Assembly (NCBI GenBank): GCA_003952965.2
Contig: CM025851.1
Span: 24,526,600-24,590,599 of the forward strand
From: Morella rubra
Lineage: Eukaryota > Streptophyta > Magnoliopsida > Fagales > Myricaceae
Direction of reading: 5' to 3'
DNA length: 64,000 nucleotides
Every line of letters begins with the position of its first letter. Positions within the stretch are counted from its first letter, which is position 1. Made by a program: the position numbers and the translations under genes. Under the pieces are notes generated by a model that worked only from the letters and a program-made list of their open reading frames with translations, did not search any database and was not told the DNA's origin. Positions 45,846-57,432 of this stretch are shown piece after piece.

Positions 45846-46641
45846 TGATAGGAATAGATTTTTCAGCCCTAAGAAAGGATTGCTACTGCAAAGGCCCAAC
45901 GAGAAAGAAAACGGGCCCTAGGCCGAACGGAAAAGGCTGAGGCCCATCCCAATACAAACAAGTTCTCATCGACTGCAAATTAGTCATTTGGAAAAGACCG
46001 ACAACCCTCTTAAATGGGGGTCACGCTGAGCATGAAAATGCGAGGCCTAAGGGATAGTTAATCATCTGATTATCGGACAAAAATAATACTAGAAAGAATA
46101 ATATCTAATAATTAAATGAGCAAACAGAGACCGCCTTCCTTAGGACCAATGAGGAGAAGGAGGGAAAAAGTGGGCCCCATTTAATAAATGGGCAGAAAGT
46201 TCAGGATAAAGGGGAACCGTCATAAAAAAGAGGAGAGACGGAGGGCTGGCACCAGAAGAGATAGAGAAAAAAAGCAAGGATAAAGATGCAAGGTTGCGGC
46301 CCATCGAGGCAAGGCTCAGATAGAAAAAAGAACAAGGATATTAGAGAAAAGGGAGAAAAATGGAACAATAAACATACTCTCTCTCATATGGTACGCATAC
46401 TCTCTCACTAATAATTGAACCAGAAAACAAAATATATGGAAAGATGGCGACTAACAAATGCATTGGAGAAATCCTCTTACGAGGAGGAACACTGGTCCTA
46501 ACTTATTTTCTTTGCTTGTAAAAGGAAGGAATGAGCGCTTGAGCTTTTCAACTCATCCCAAGTGCGGGATTTCAAGTCCAGCTTCCTTGAGCTCTTGGCT
46601 TAGTGGACACTCTGATAGGTTGGTTAAAAATGGCTCTATCA
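45846..46641 (+). repeat. Gypsy-type LTR, single
   Basis: It begins TGATAG and ends CTATCA, perfect 6-bp inverted termini. It is followed by AACTGACTTCGTCTTTGGG, which resembles a degenerate primer-site region of Gypsy elements. It interrupts the flank of the LTR at 45053. No coding interior or second LTR is present. Confidence 0.6.
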
Positions 46642-46675
46642 ACTGACTTCGTCTTTGGGAAAACTTTAATTGGTT

Positions 46676-46935
46676 ATCAGATGGCCGGAGTCTTGGAAAG
46701 ATATGTCAAGGAAAGGAGGTGGCGTGCTGCTGGCTTGATCACGGGCTCGTATCTATCAGGGTAGGTGCAACAAGAGGGGTCTGGATGGTTCACGAAATTC
46801 CTTAGGGATGTGGTATTCTACAAGCTTCTTTTCATTGTGCTATTTAGTGTACGCGATTATAATTGTGGGAAGTTGCCCTCTGTTACATCAAACGGTACTC
46901 CACTATTGGAGAACAACCCAAGGAAGGTTGACTAG
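46676..46935 (+). pseudogene. Exon 5 remnant of a gene 3-like copy
   Basis: It matches the 3' part of gene 3 exon 5 (ATGGCCGGAGTCTTGGAAAG onward), reading [21 protein letters not shown] Trp codon is now TAG (46762-46764). The rest continues to the family C-terminus NPRKVD and stop. All upstream exons are missing. Confidence 0.9.
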
Positions 46936-47123
46936 CAATGAGGACCCTACCTCAGCGGAAAATTAGTAGTGCAAATCTGCAAGAAGAAGTGTATTCATGA
47001 TATCTATAGTTTGTTGCCTATCCGGTTGAAGGAGGAAAAGGGAGTCCATGAATATTATATATTTGGTCTTTTATCAAATATATATAGTCGTAGGCTAGTA
47101 CTCCGTTCATTAGTATTTTTTTT

Positions 47124-47600
47124 GGGGTAAACTCATAATTAGCCCCTTATGTTTGGGCAAAAATCAAGTTGCTACCCTTATTTTTCAATCCAACAATTTG
47201 AGACCATAACTTTCAAAACTTATCAATCTTCGCCCCCCCGTCTAAATTAGGCGTTAAGTCCGACGGAAAATTGCAAATGACCGAAATGGGCTAAATTTTT
47301 AAAAATAAATATAATATATAAATTTAAGAATAAATTAAAAATAAATAGATTATTGAAAAGAGTTTCAATATTTTTATTTAAAAATATCATTTTTTATTTT
47401 TAATGAATTTTTTAAATTTTTTTTAGTAATTTTATTTTAGAGGGGCATTTTGGTCATTTTCATACTTTTCCGTTTGAGATTTAGACGGAGGGCGAAGATT
47501 GATAAGTTTTGAAAGTTATGGGTCTCAAATTGTTGGATTGAAAAATAAGGGTAGCAACTTGATTTTTACCAAACGTAGGGGTTAACTATGAGTTTATCCC
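47124..47600. mobile_element. Mutator-like MITE with long inverted arms
   Basis: Left arm GGGGTAAACTCATAATTAGC and right arm GTTAACTATGAGTTTATCCC extend into nearly perfect inverted repeats of about 150 bp, e.g. AAGATTGATAAGTTTTGAAA with its complement. Flanks TATTTTTTTT (47114-47123) and TATTTTTTTC (47601-47610) give a 9-10 bp TSD, as for Mutator-like elements. The paralogous site at about 34218 is empty. Confidence 0.85.
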
Positions 47601-47713
47601 TATTTTTTTCGTTTGTAGGTTTGTGCTAACGGCGGATGGTAGTCCCATTTAGGTAAATAATCTTTCAAGTGATAATAGAGACAACGTCGATACAATTTTC
47701 AATTGTTATAAAT

Positions 47714-48667
47714 TGTTAGTGCCTTTTTGTTATTGGCAAAATTTCATGTAAAATATGCTTTTGAATTGTAATTATTTTATTTAAGTTTGTCTTGTCGTTC
47801 AAGAGTTTTGGATGCTTCTCATGTTAATTATGAAGGTAAGTTGAGTTTATGCCTTCTTAATGTTTGACTGATGCCCTCTTTAGATTTGATTGAAGCTCTC
47901 TTAAGGTTTAACCCACGCTCGAACCATATTGTTCAATAGATCTATGAGATAAAGAGTTCACGCTCGACTCAAGCTTGATCTAAACTCGACGCACGCTCGA
48001 GTGAAAACCTTCGAATTGCAAAAAACCTTAATTTTCAAAGCCTTATATATGGACAAACTCAAGGTATCTCTGATTCTTCTTTGGTAGGCTGTCTCAAGCC
48101 CTAGAGAGGTTGTTCTTGAGTTCCCTAGAGCCTCCATTTGAGAGAGAAAAACTCCCAAAGATTCGTGACCTAAATCGATCAGTTTTTCTCCTATAAAATC
48201 ATCATTAAATCCATTATTCCTTACTGAAGCCTTCAGAATGCTAAAGGGATATTAAAGAATAAAGTTATTCGCAAAGAGTTCACAAGAAGAACCTCAGAGG
48301 TTTAGGTGAAATCTAAGTAAGAATGTTTAGATTATTACATCAGGGTTGTCAGGGTCAACAACAGGGTTGCCCCTGTCTAAATAATTGTTTGTAAAGTTTT
48401 CTTCTTAGTTGATTTCAAGTAACTGGTTTTTTTCTTTGAATAATTTTTCAAAAGTTTTCCACTTCGTCAACAAATCCTTGTCTCTTTATGTGATTGAAGT
48501 TTAATTTAATTTTTTGCTACCTATTTTATTGATTGAGTTGATTATTATGCATATTTAGACTGATCTAATTTTAGAACATATTTTAAAATTGTTATTAAAT
48601 TTTTTAATTAGAAGAAAAATACCTATTCACCCTTCTAATTGTTATAAGGTTTAAACAGGATTTTTCA
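47714..48667 (+). repeat. Solo LTR, block copy of 34332
   Basis: TGTTAGTGCCTTTTTG ... TTTTTCA, flanked by TAAAT (47709-47713 and 48668-48672). It has the same position and same TSD as 34332-35335, so the insertion predates the block duplication. It lacks the 40-bp internal duplication. Confidence 0.85.
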
Positions 48668-48672
48668 TAAAT

Positions 48673-49280
48673 AATTTAGATATGTCTTCGTGTTTTCTTT
48701 TTGTCACGTGAGTTTTCCTAAGACACACCCTGATCTCCATTCAGTCACGATTTTACCTTTTTTTTTTCTTTCTTTCTTAATTCTTTTTACTGGGTCACTC
48801 TTTCCAAACTTTGGGGCTCCACTAAGTTTGGTCCTGTCCATGTGTTCGTCTAGTAAAGGTCCTAAAGGCCCAAAGTACAACTACATGTAAGAAAAATCAC
48901 TATTTTTCGAGTCAAATACCCACTTACCAATTATTGACGCGACCCTAAAATGAAAGATGTTGTACGGGATGAATGGCGAAAGATATGGGAAAGGGTAAAA
49001 CAAATTCAGAACTTGAGATGTTCATAACAATGCTTGGTTTCTTTCCTCTATTTAGTTTTTTGCTGGTTTTTTGCAATTTTGCATTATATTTTATACGTAA
49101 CCACAAACAACAAAATGCCAAATCCAACATAAAGAACTGCAAATATCGCCGAGAAAGGGACCAAAATTTTTTATGGACACGAGCTGCAGGGGTTCAGGAT
49201 AAGACTTGCGCTGCCGGGAACGGATGGTTCTCTCACAGAAGAGAGTAAAGAGAAGTTCTGACCGACCTCATTGGTACGCC
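48673..49280 (+). other. Duplicated intergenic DNA upstream of gene 5
   Basis: It is paralogous to 35341-35937. No gene is supported. Confidence 0.5.
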
Positions 49281-49288
49281 CGCTATAT

Positions 49289-49377
49289 TTGGACGGGGAT
49301 CTCCTGCAATTCGGAGAGAGAGAGAGAGGCCTCTACCTCTCTCCGAATTGCCCCCCCGAATTGCAGGGGATCCGATC
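49289..49377. mobile_element. 89-bp foldback insertion with 8-bp TSD
   Basis: CGCTATAT flanks both sides (49281-49288 and 49378-49385). The inserted 89 bp folds on itself: CTCCTGCAATTCGG at the left pairs with CCGAATTGCAGGGG at the right, with a further GGAGAGAGAGAG...CTCTCTCC pairing inside. The paralogous site at about 35939-35946 (CGCTACAT) has no insertion. Confidence 0.75.
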
Positions 49378-49502
49378 CGCTATATCTAAAGACGACATCC
49401 ATGTGCTCTCATGGCAGAGTGCTGGATGTTGCGTCAATAATGCCAAGGAAATTGACAGGTCACTGGGCAGCATCCTGATTGGGCTCTCCCTGTCCCTACC
49501 CG

Positions 49503-49714
49503 CAACCGTGCAAAGTGACTGTCTCTCTTTTTCCTTTTCAACTTTCTTTGGAATTCTCTATCGGATCACTTTGTCTTTCCCATGCGTGATCCCATTCCCA
49601 ATAGCCAGCAACCGTGCAAAGTGACTGTCTCTCTTTTTCCTTTTCAACTTTCTTTGGAATTCTCTATCGGATCACTTTGTCTTTCGCATGCGTGATCCCA
49701 TTCCCAATAGGCAG
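49503..49714 (+). repeat. 106-bp tandem duplication
   Basis: The unit from CAACCGTGCAAAGTGACTG recurs at 49609 with few differences (CCCATGCGTG against GCATGCGTG). Copy 1 has a single unit split by the MITE at 36113. Confidence 0.85.
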
Positions 49715-50192
49715 TAGATTTTCGTACTGTTATTATTATTATTTTTTCTTGTTTGCCCTTTGCTTGTCATCTACGGAGCTATTAGGCCTTTTTTGGCATG
49801 TAGCTTAGCATTAGGAGTTAGGACTCAGAACCGGTTTTATCATGACTCGCCTTTAGAGTTGCGTCCTGGGGATGAATATCTATCTATACATGTACTTGAT
49901 CGATTTTGAAAAGTACAAAAAAAAAAAAAAAAAAAAAGAATAGTTATATTTGTGGGACACGGCATCTCTCACATCCACATCCATATTGGACGCCGCTGAA
50001 TTATTCACAACCAAAGCGTCCGTAAAAAAATTCTCTCAGGTGTTACACACACTTCTTGGAGTTTTTCTTTCACATGATCACACGTTATATGAATTTGATG
50101 TACTTTTTTTTTTTTTATCGACTTTCCAACAGCTTTCCCCGCTTATTCTTTTCTTTTCCGACTCACTCTAGAGTCGGCATGGAATAAACGTC

Positions 50193-50199
50193 TATAAAA
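50193..50199 (+). promoter_or_regulatory. TATA box of gene 5
   Basis: TATAAAA lies 60 bp before the ATG, in sequence essentially identical to gene 4. Confidence 0.6.
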
Positions 50200-50258
50200 T
50201 GTAGAACACCCAGACGTCCTGCGATCACATTTTTCACTAGAGAGATAGAGAAAGAGAG

Positions 50259-52321
50259 ATGGAGGAGGCAGATGTGGTGATAGTGGGAGCAGGTATAGCG
50301 GGTTTGGCAGCAGCGTTAGCCTTGAAGATAGTAGGGGTTCGGGCCTTGGTGTTAGAGAGAGGGGAAGGACTAAGAACAACAGGTGCAGCCTTAGGCCTGT
50401 CCATAAACGCTTGGGTCGCCCTTGATGTTCTCGGCGTAGGTCACAAGCTCACGGCCATTTATGCCTCTTGCTCAAAGTAATGCCGGACCTTTTCCATCTC
50501 AGACATTTGGGTGTCTCCTGATTTCATTTATTAGTCTCAATTTGTAAATTCTTGAGTGGCTATATTATCATTTTTTTTCTTCAGTGCGATGTGTTGTTTG
50601 CATTACCTCTTGTATTGGGCCAGTTATCATGGACTATGATAATAAGTCTCTTTCTTGAGATCTTTAATTTGTTCATAAACCTATTATGTGTAGGTAGATT
50701 TCCTTAATTAGTATGCTTTCGGTATATATGGTTAGAACAACCTAAAACCACTTTTTATGACCTCTATTTCTAATTTTCCCCTTCGTTCCTATATATAATA
50801 GGGCAATTCTAACAAATGTTGAGAATAGATCAATTCAAGAGGTCTCTTTCGCCACGTCTGACAAGTATGCTAACTTGCACCCAATCATTCTTGTTTTGTT
50901 TTCGTTTCCTTCTGATTTAGATCCGACTTCCCAAATCCACAATTTCAGCAGTCTCGACTCCTTTTTCGGATCGTTTAAAATTCATTTGTTCTTAATTTCG
51001 ATCACGGCTTTTTCTTTCAAACTTAACTACCTATGTTGATGCAGACGTGCACGTGAATTTTCAGCTGTACATCGTAAAGCCTTACTGGAAGCTTTGGCAG
51101 AAGACTTGCCTAGTGGCACCATCCGTTTCTCTTCCAAGGTCAAGTCCATTGAAAACCAATCACAAGAAGGCTCAGAATTTGCTGTCATTCGAATGGATAA
51201 TGGAGCTAGCATCAAAGCAAAGGTACATCGGAAGGAATTAGCGTACTAGGCTCATACTGATCAAGCCCGCCGCTCACATTGACGTTCCTATTTTTGACTG
51301 TAGAGAATAGAAACAGTGAGCTTTAAAGTTGACAGGCTTCGTTTTCAAATTCATTTATCACTCTGGATATTGCAGGCTTTAATAGGGTGTGATGGTGTGC
51401 ACTCAGTGGTGGCACGTTGGTTAGGACTCCGCCCAGCGGTCGATGCAGGCCGATGGGCAGTGCGTGGGTTGGCCTTATTTCCTGAAGGTCATGGGCAGAA
51501 TCCCGTAATGCGACAATTTGTATCCGCTGGACAAAGGGCTGGTTTTGTTCCTCTCAATGATAAAGAGCTCTACTGGTTTCTAACCTACGTATTCTCATCT
51601 AAAGGTTAGGCTTTTTTCCCACCTTTTGTCTCATGTAGTTTCTTGTCTTATCAAAAAATTTGAGTTAGAATAGGCACTTAGGGTTTTGTATAGCGTTATT
51701 AGCACTCCTGCAGCAGTCTGTCACTAAAAGCAGTGCAAATCTTCTATCGTTCCAGGTGAGGACATTCCACATGATCCTGAGCTAATAAAAAGAGAAGTTA
51801 TTGATCACTTAGCCAAGGACCTGCCCCCGGAGTACTTGTCGATGGTCGAGCATTCAGAGCTTTCAACGGTGACATGGTCTGAGCTACTGTATAGGCGTCC
51901 ATGGGACGTCATATTTGGAACCTTGAGCAAAGGGAGCGTTACGGTGGCAGGGGATGCCATGCATGCTATGACACCAGACCTGGGACAAGGTGGCTGCTCA
52001 GCATTGGAAGATGCTGTTGTTTTAGGCAGGCACATTGGGGACTTAATTATCCGGAACAAAAGACTAGTGGCAGGAGATCAATTGGCCGAGGCCTTCCGAA
52101 GATATGCCAATGAAAGGAGGTGGCGTGTTGCTGGCTTGATCACGGCCTCGTATCTTTCGGGGTGGGTGCAAGTAAATAACTCTGGTTGGTTGATGAAATT
52201 CCTTAGGGATATGGTATTCTATAAGTTTCTTTACAAGGTAGTACTTAGTTTTAGAGAGTACGATTGTGGAAAGCTGCCCACAGTACTGAAATCGGAGAAA
52301 AACCAAAGGAAGATTGACTAG
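50259..52321 (+). CDS. MO1-like FAD-dependent monooxygenase, gene 5 (intact)
   Basis: The exons are 50259-50476, 50802-50864, 51045-51222, 51376-51604 and 51756-52321. They join to 1254 nt, giving 417 aa. GxGxxG (residues 10-15), the DG motif (CDGVHSVV) and the GD motif (AGDAMHAMTPDLGQGG) are present. It belongs with gene 4 in a subgroup that differs from genes 1-3: KIVG for KRLG in exon 1, LAEDLPSGT for LAEELPIDT in exon 3, and a different promoter. Close to the end a 13-bp deletion relative to gene 4 changes the tail to KLPTVLKSEKNQRKID, which returns the last residues to the frame used by genes 1 and 2 (NQSKID). It is the only complete member of its subgroup here. Substrate unknown. Confidence 0.9.
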
Positions 52322-52482
52322 CCAGATCCTAGGCCCAAAATGTTAGTCTTTTCAATGAGATGGAGGAGGATAAGGCTCGTATGGTGCCAATAAAGTCAAC
52401 AAAAATTGACAGGTAAGTGGGCCACATATATATGGAACAGGATGTCCCTATCTGCAAGTGGCCGGCGAAGTGATTGTATCCT

Positions 52483-54367
52483 TCTTTTCTTCGCCTTTGA
52501 GAAAGTTGATCACCTGTCCATATGATGGTGTCTCCTCTTCGTTTTCAACTTCCATTTTGACCAAAAAAAAAAAAAAAAAAACTTCCATTTTGAAATCCGT
52601 ACGTATCTCGGGCCACATGGTTCTTAATGCTTGGTCTTTCGCATTCCTCGTCCCAATAACAAATTGATAGTTTAAACTTTAATAAAAATCACATCACCCT
52701 TAGTAACGCCAAGCAAAAAAATGGCATTTTCTTCTTAAGAATTCTTTAGCACCGCGTTTGCAAACCTTAATGAGCGGAAATATTTAAGAAATATTATGAA
52801 AATTGAAGAGATGGAAGAGATTGAAATTTTATTAAATTTTGTGAGAATTTGCTAATTAGTAGAAATATTTAAGGAAAGTTATAAAAATTGAAGTTTTATT
52901 GAGTTTTGTAAGTATGTAGTGAAAAAAATAGAATTTTAAGAAGTTAGTAAAATGTGGATAGAGATATAATTTGAATGAAATTTTTTTTATATTTATTATG
53001 ATGAAAATAGATGATTTTAACGAAAAGAGAGAGAATTTTGAATTTTTTTTTTTGACCCCTTGATTTGTGGAAAAACTTAAAAAGCTTAAAATTTTGGTGA
53101 CAAATTCATTTTTGAATCTAAAAATTCTTAACCATTCCAAAATTCTCACAAATTTTGACTTTGCAAACCCGCCCAAATTAGAGCTTTGTTGACTCTAGAT
53201 TCAAGACTTCATGTTAACTGTTGGGCCAAAATTGACCGGCCCGTTAGAAATTAATTGAGCCGACCGGTTTCCATTTTGTCGGTTCTCCTATCTTCCATTT
53301 CGGAGCAACATTCAAGGAATAAAAATGACTCCTGTTCGAAAGCGGTTTATACCCTTACTTGTGTTTAAACCAAACCACGATGGGAACTATTCCGTCGATC
53401 TTAATGTAGGCCTCACAGGGTAGTTTTTCCTTTGATGGTGCGCCCGAAACTGACATCAGAGTGTCGTGCGCATTTAATCTGAGATTCATCCAATAACAGG
53501 AGCATCAATTTCACGAGCATACGATTTGAAGTTAGTACGTCTAGCTCGTACAAAACGACACCTAATGGTGGAGCTAGCCAATTTACGCGCTAAGTAGATA
53601 ATTTAAGGGTGAGTATCGGAATCGATAAAATTCAAATGACCTATTTGGGTTCCGGTAATCACTGGAATCCTTATTTTCATTCCGGTTCCATTCCAAAAAA
53701 TTCTAGAATGGAACTAAAAGAATCTAAAAATTCTAGAGAGAGAGAAAACAAGAAATATCATCAACCCTTGTTAAAACTTCCTTGAACCTCTGGAACAACA
53801 ACAGCAAGTGAATGAAAAACAAAGCACTATGTTTTGCAAACAAAAGGCAAAAAAACAAGAACAGAAAACTAAAAAACATAAAAATAAATCAAAGGGTGAA
53901 AGGAGCGAACCAAATTGTATATTTCAAATGCAGTGGACAGATCAATTTGCTGAAAAGATCTGGACCCTCAAATCAAGAACCAAATATATTTACCAACAGA
54001 TAAAAACACAGGTCTAATAATTTTAGAAGTTTGAGAGTTGAGAGTCCATGTCGACCAAATTCCAATCAAAGCCCTAAAACTCAAATCTGCCAATCAAATC
54101 TCCAATGTATCAAACCCTAAAACTCTAGTTCAAAGAGAGATAAGGCATCATGTTTAGGTCAGACGAAAATAACTATACCTTGGTGAGAGAGATTCGACGC
54201 CCAAAGAAAGAGAGATTTCGGCCAAGAGATAGAGAGAAAGAGAGAGTTGTGCGTCTATGAGACAGAGAGAGAGAGAGATCAAGGGAAACAAGGTCGCAGG
54301 AAAAATGAGAAGGGTGAGAGTGGGGGGTTCCTAATCCTCAAATGACTTGGGTCGTTTTGACCTAGAT

Positions 54368-54369
<2 letters not shown>
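52483..54369. other. Gene-poor DNA after the array
   Basis: No gene is recognised. The frames at about 53808-54017 are Lys-rich, low-complexity and lack any domain. A MITE-like element lies at 52750-53175. Confidence 0.5.
52750..53175. mobile_element. MITE-like AT-rich element
   Basis: CACCGCGTTTGCAAACCTTA near the left and TTTGACTTTGCAAACCCGCC near the right form short inverted termini (GCGTTTGCAAA / TTTGCAAACCCGC) around AT-rich sequence. TSD not resolved. Confidence 0.4.
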
Positions 54370-54436
<67 letters not shown>

Positions 54437-54441
54437 ATATA
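54370..54441. repeat. (TA)n microsatellite
   Basis: About 70 bp of nearly pure TA repeat. Confidence 0.95.
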
Positions 54442-54687
54442 TGTAAATCAAGCCGAGTTTTGAGTCATAAAATATATATATAATTTCCAGTTCCGAAAAA
54501 TCAGGAAAATGATATCTAATTTCGGTAATCATCAAGTGACCTAAGTTGTTTTGATTCAAATCAAAAAATATATATTTTTTAAAGTCAAAGTTCAAAAAGT
54601 TGAGTTTTGAGTCATAAAAAATAAAAAGTAATAATAATAATATCCGAGACCGGAACTGAAATTTATTGTTCCCAAAAACCAAAAAAA

Positions 54688-54912
54688 TGGGGCATGTTCG
54701 TTTTCATCATTTTTGTAAGATTTGAATCCTACTTTTATTTTTACAATCCAAACATCATAACATACACGCATTTTTATACAACACTTTATTACTTTTTCTA
54801 CACAAACCAATCCCTTTCAACAACTTCTACACGCATTTTTATATAACTTTAACACCACCTAAATATTCACAAAACTATCAGAATCCTAAAAAAAACATGA
54901 AAACGAACATGA
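54688..54912. mobile_element. MITE with CATGTTCGTTTTCAT termini
   Basis: GGCATGTTCGTTTTCATCAT at the left is matched by CATGAAAACGAACATGACC at the right. The interior is AT-rich and non-coding. Confidence 0.65.
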
Positions 54913-55553
54913 CCATTGGTATCCGGAATTTCCGAAGAATCTGGATAAAATTCTCAACTTAAAGATTCAACCAAAGTCATCATTTGATGTGAGCCTCGTG
55001 AGATAAGTGGAATAAATTGTCCCTCAAGATCATGATAAGATGTCACGTACATTGGGTATGGGTAAGATTGATGGGATAATGGCAGGTATGGGTGGAGCAG
55101 TAGTGTTTTCTATTCTTGCATTTAATTCCCATTTCCTCCGGGCACGCTTCATGAAAGCATAAGCAACACTCCAAAATATGAAACCATTTCCTTGTAAAAC
55201 GTTTTCCTTCAAAATAAGTACAGCCTTAAACACGGAAATACATGTGATTAAGTCGGAAGATGCTTTGTGTCCCTGGCGTATCTCTATTGTCATCTGTGAT
55301 GTTAAGCTTTTAGTTTCTTCTTTAGTTCTTTTGAGTCTCGGCAGTTTTCTTTAAGTGCAAACGTTGTTAGGCTTTGTATTATATCACTCATTGAACCGTT
55401 TTCTCGTCTTTCGAGGGATGCCTGTCTGCGTCTCATGAATTTTTGATGAACTATACTTCTGTGTATGCAATTTTCGTCCCCAGTAAAAAAAAATTAGCTC
55501 GGAAGTTTCTTATGTAAACCTCAGGATCCCGCAGGATCTTTTACAAAATTTCT
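54913..55553. other. Intergenic, no gene recognised
   Basis: A short reverse-strand frame (55030-55293) has no recognisable domain. Nothing else is supported. Confidence 0.4.
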
Positions 55554-55557
55554 GAGC

Positions 55558-55932
55558 ATTGTTCGTTTTTATAATTATTCTAAAATATAAATATATTCAC
55601 AAAATTAACATTTAAAATCTTAAAAATTTATACACAAATACCAATATATTTTACACAATCTTCAACAACTTTTCACACAAACTCCAATACAGTTTCAAAA
55701 AAAATTATAACAAATATTATTTCTCTATACTTTTACATCTAACTTCAATATTTTTTTATTAAACAATTACATCAAATCATCTCTCTCTAAACCCTTTTAC
55801 AAATTTAACAAAAATTAAATATCTTTAAAAATTTTCACTAAATTTTACACAAAAACCTATAAAACTCTAATCTACATGAATATTCACAATTCTACTAAAA
55901 TTCTACAATTTTTCACAAAAGAACACCCCTTT
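55558..55932. mobile_element. MITE-like element with TTGTTCGTTTTTATAATT end
   Basis: CATTGTTCGTTTTTATAATT at the left and TTCACAAAAGAACACCCCTT at the right are weak inverted termini. The AT-rich interior resembles the element at 36113. Confidence 0.4.
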
Positions 55933-56232
55933 AGTCTTAACATCCTGATAAAAAAAAATAGACAATGCAAAGAATGATGCATTTGAATTAAAGCACAAAT
56001 CAAAAAATGGTTGAGAGAGGATTTTTGGATATTTTCAGTAATTGACAAATATTGTCTCAAGTATGTTTAAATCCTTTTAAAGATAGTTTTTAATTGTTAG
56101 TTAAGGTTTAAATAGCTAACAATATCTAAGGTAAAAAATTTAAATAAATAAAGAGATTGCAATTATATCTTTAAATAAGAAGATTTTCTGTGGTTGAACG
56201 GAGACTTTGTAAATATCACAAAAAGTGAAAAG

Positions 56233-56560
56233 TGAATGCTCCTTAAATCAAGGAGATTTGATAGGCCTATTCAATCAATATGCTCTTTAAGTTAAGTTTT
56301 TGAGGCCTCAATATTATATTTTCTTTAAATATATAGAAAAATTTAAATTAGGGCCTTTTAAATTTGGGAAAAAATTAATGCTCTTTCGATTAAGGAGATT
56401 TAATAGGCCTTTTCGATCGATACACTCTTTAAGGTTAAGTTTTTTAGGCCTTAATATTAAATTTTCTTTAAATATATCATTAAAAAAAATTTGAATTGGA
56501 GGCCTCCTAAATTTGGGAACTTTAGGCAAACCGCCTATGCTGCCTATAGCTAGAGCCAGC
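56233..56560. repeat. Two-unit repeat of about 140 bp and a terminal CAGGGCTGGC motif
   Basis: The unit with AAGGAGATTTGATAGGCCT ... AGTTTTTGAGGCCTCAATAT recurs about 140 bp later (AAGGAGATTTAATAGGCCT). At about 56561 the strand reads AGAGCCAGCCCTG. In reverse this is CAGGGCTGGCTCT, a terminal motif seen in some plant hAT-related non-autonomous elements. The other end was not found. Confidence 0.45.
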
Positions 56561-57429
56561 CCTGAGGACTCCCTAGTCCCCATCACCATGGCTTTGTTTT
56601 AATACCCAGAGGCTCTCCCTCCATTAGGGGCATTGATTACTCTCAGGCGTTTCTGTTCGCCTTGCCAATTACTGGAGCTTAGCGAGTCATCTACGCATCT
56701 TTCCTGAAACCTATCTACATTTTCTTCCAACTCAATGGCCTGAGTTGGAAGAATATGTTTCTTTCCTATTTGAGTTTCCATATGGCAAGCTACTAGCTAG
56801 TGAATGCTGAGCAAGCAAAGAGTTGAGCTGAGCAAGCAAAGAGTTGAGTATCTAGAAGTGCGTATGATCCCAAAAGCACCAAAACAGCAAAAACAGAGAA
56901 GAAAAATCTTAAAAGCTTACAGGGATATCATTTCCAGGGTCGACTCAACCCTGAATCGTCATTTAGGATTTAGCATGTTACTAATTTTGAACCTTTCAAC
57001 GTATCAGATCTTTGCTCAAAATTAATGTCATCGAGCACTTTTGTGTAATTCTTTTAATAGGCAATTAATCAACCACTTGTTTACGTCTACAAATTGACAT
57101 AGTACTCCTAGAATTTTGCTTAGTTCAGTTGCGTTGGCTTTCTTGGGTAAGTTCAATTCGTTTGGGATTACTTTCTACCCAACATGATTGATTGCTCTGT
57201 TTTCGGGGAAGGTTGATTAGGGTGGTATTGAAAATCTTATAGGGGTGGAGATTAATATGTTGCTCCCGGCAGCTATATATGGGACTGATACGAAGATTTC
57301 TACTCTTCAGGGTGTGGGGTTGAGGTGAGGACGTGCCTTACCTAACAAAATTGCAAAAAAAAAACACACTTCAGCCCATGGAATTCTTTCTGTTACAAGT
57401 AGGATCTGCTCTGCTTTCATTGAGAGACT
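56561..57429. other. Intergenic, no gene recognised
   Basis: It includes a short direct repeat (GCAAGCAAAGAGTTGAG twice near 56812-56845). The frames at 56599-57025 show no known domain. Confidence 0.4.
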
Positions 57430-57432
57430 ACG

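Larger units (their letters stand above)
39518..52482 (+). repeat. Segmental duplication, copy 2 (relics and gene 5)
   Basis: This block repeats 16771-39519 in order. Its left edge is the fusion TGTATCCTTGAGCGTATG: the left half matches the end of gene 4/5 flanks and the right half matches 16771. The region 43776-46675 replaces most of the gene 3 equivalent. Confidence 0.85.

Noticed and set aside
56804-57025. Lys/Gln-rich 73-residue frame
   Set aside because: It begins in a short direct repeat and shows no recognisable domain; it is probably fortuitous.
54913-57429. Candidate protein genes from short frames
   Set aside because: They are short, lack domains and occur at the density expected by chance in AT-rich DNA.
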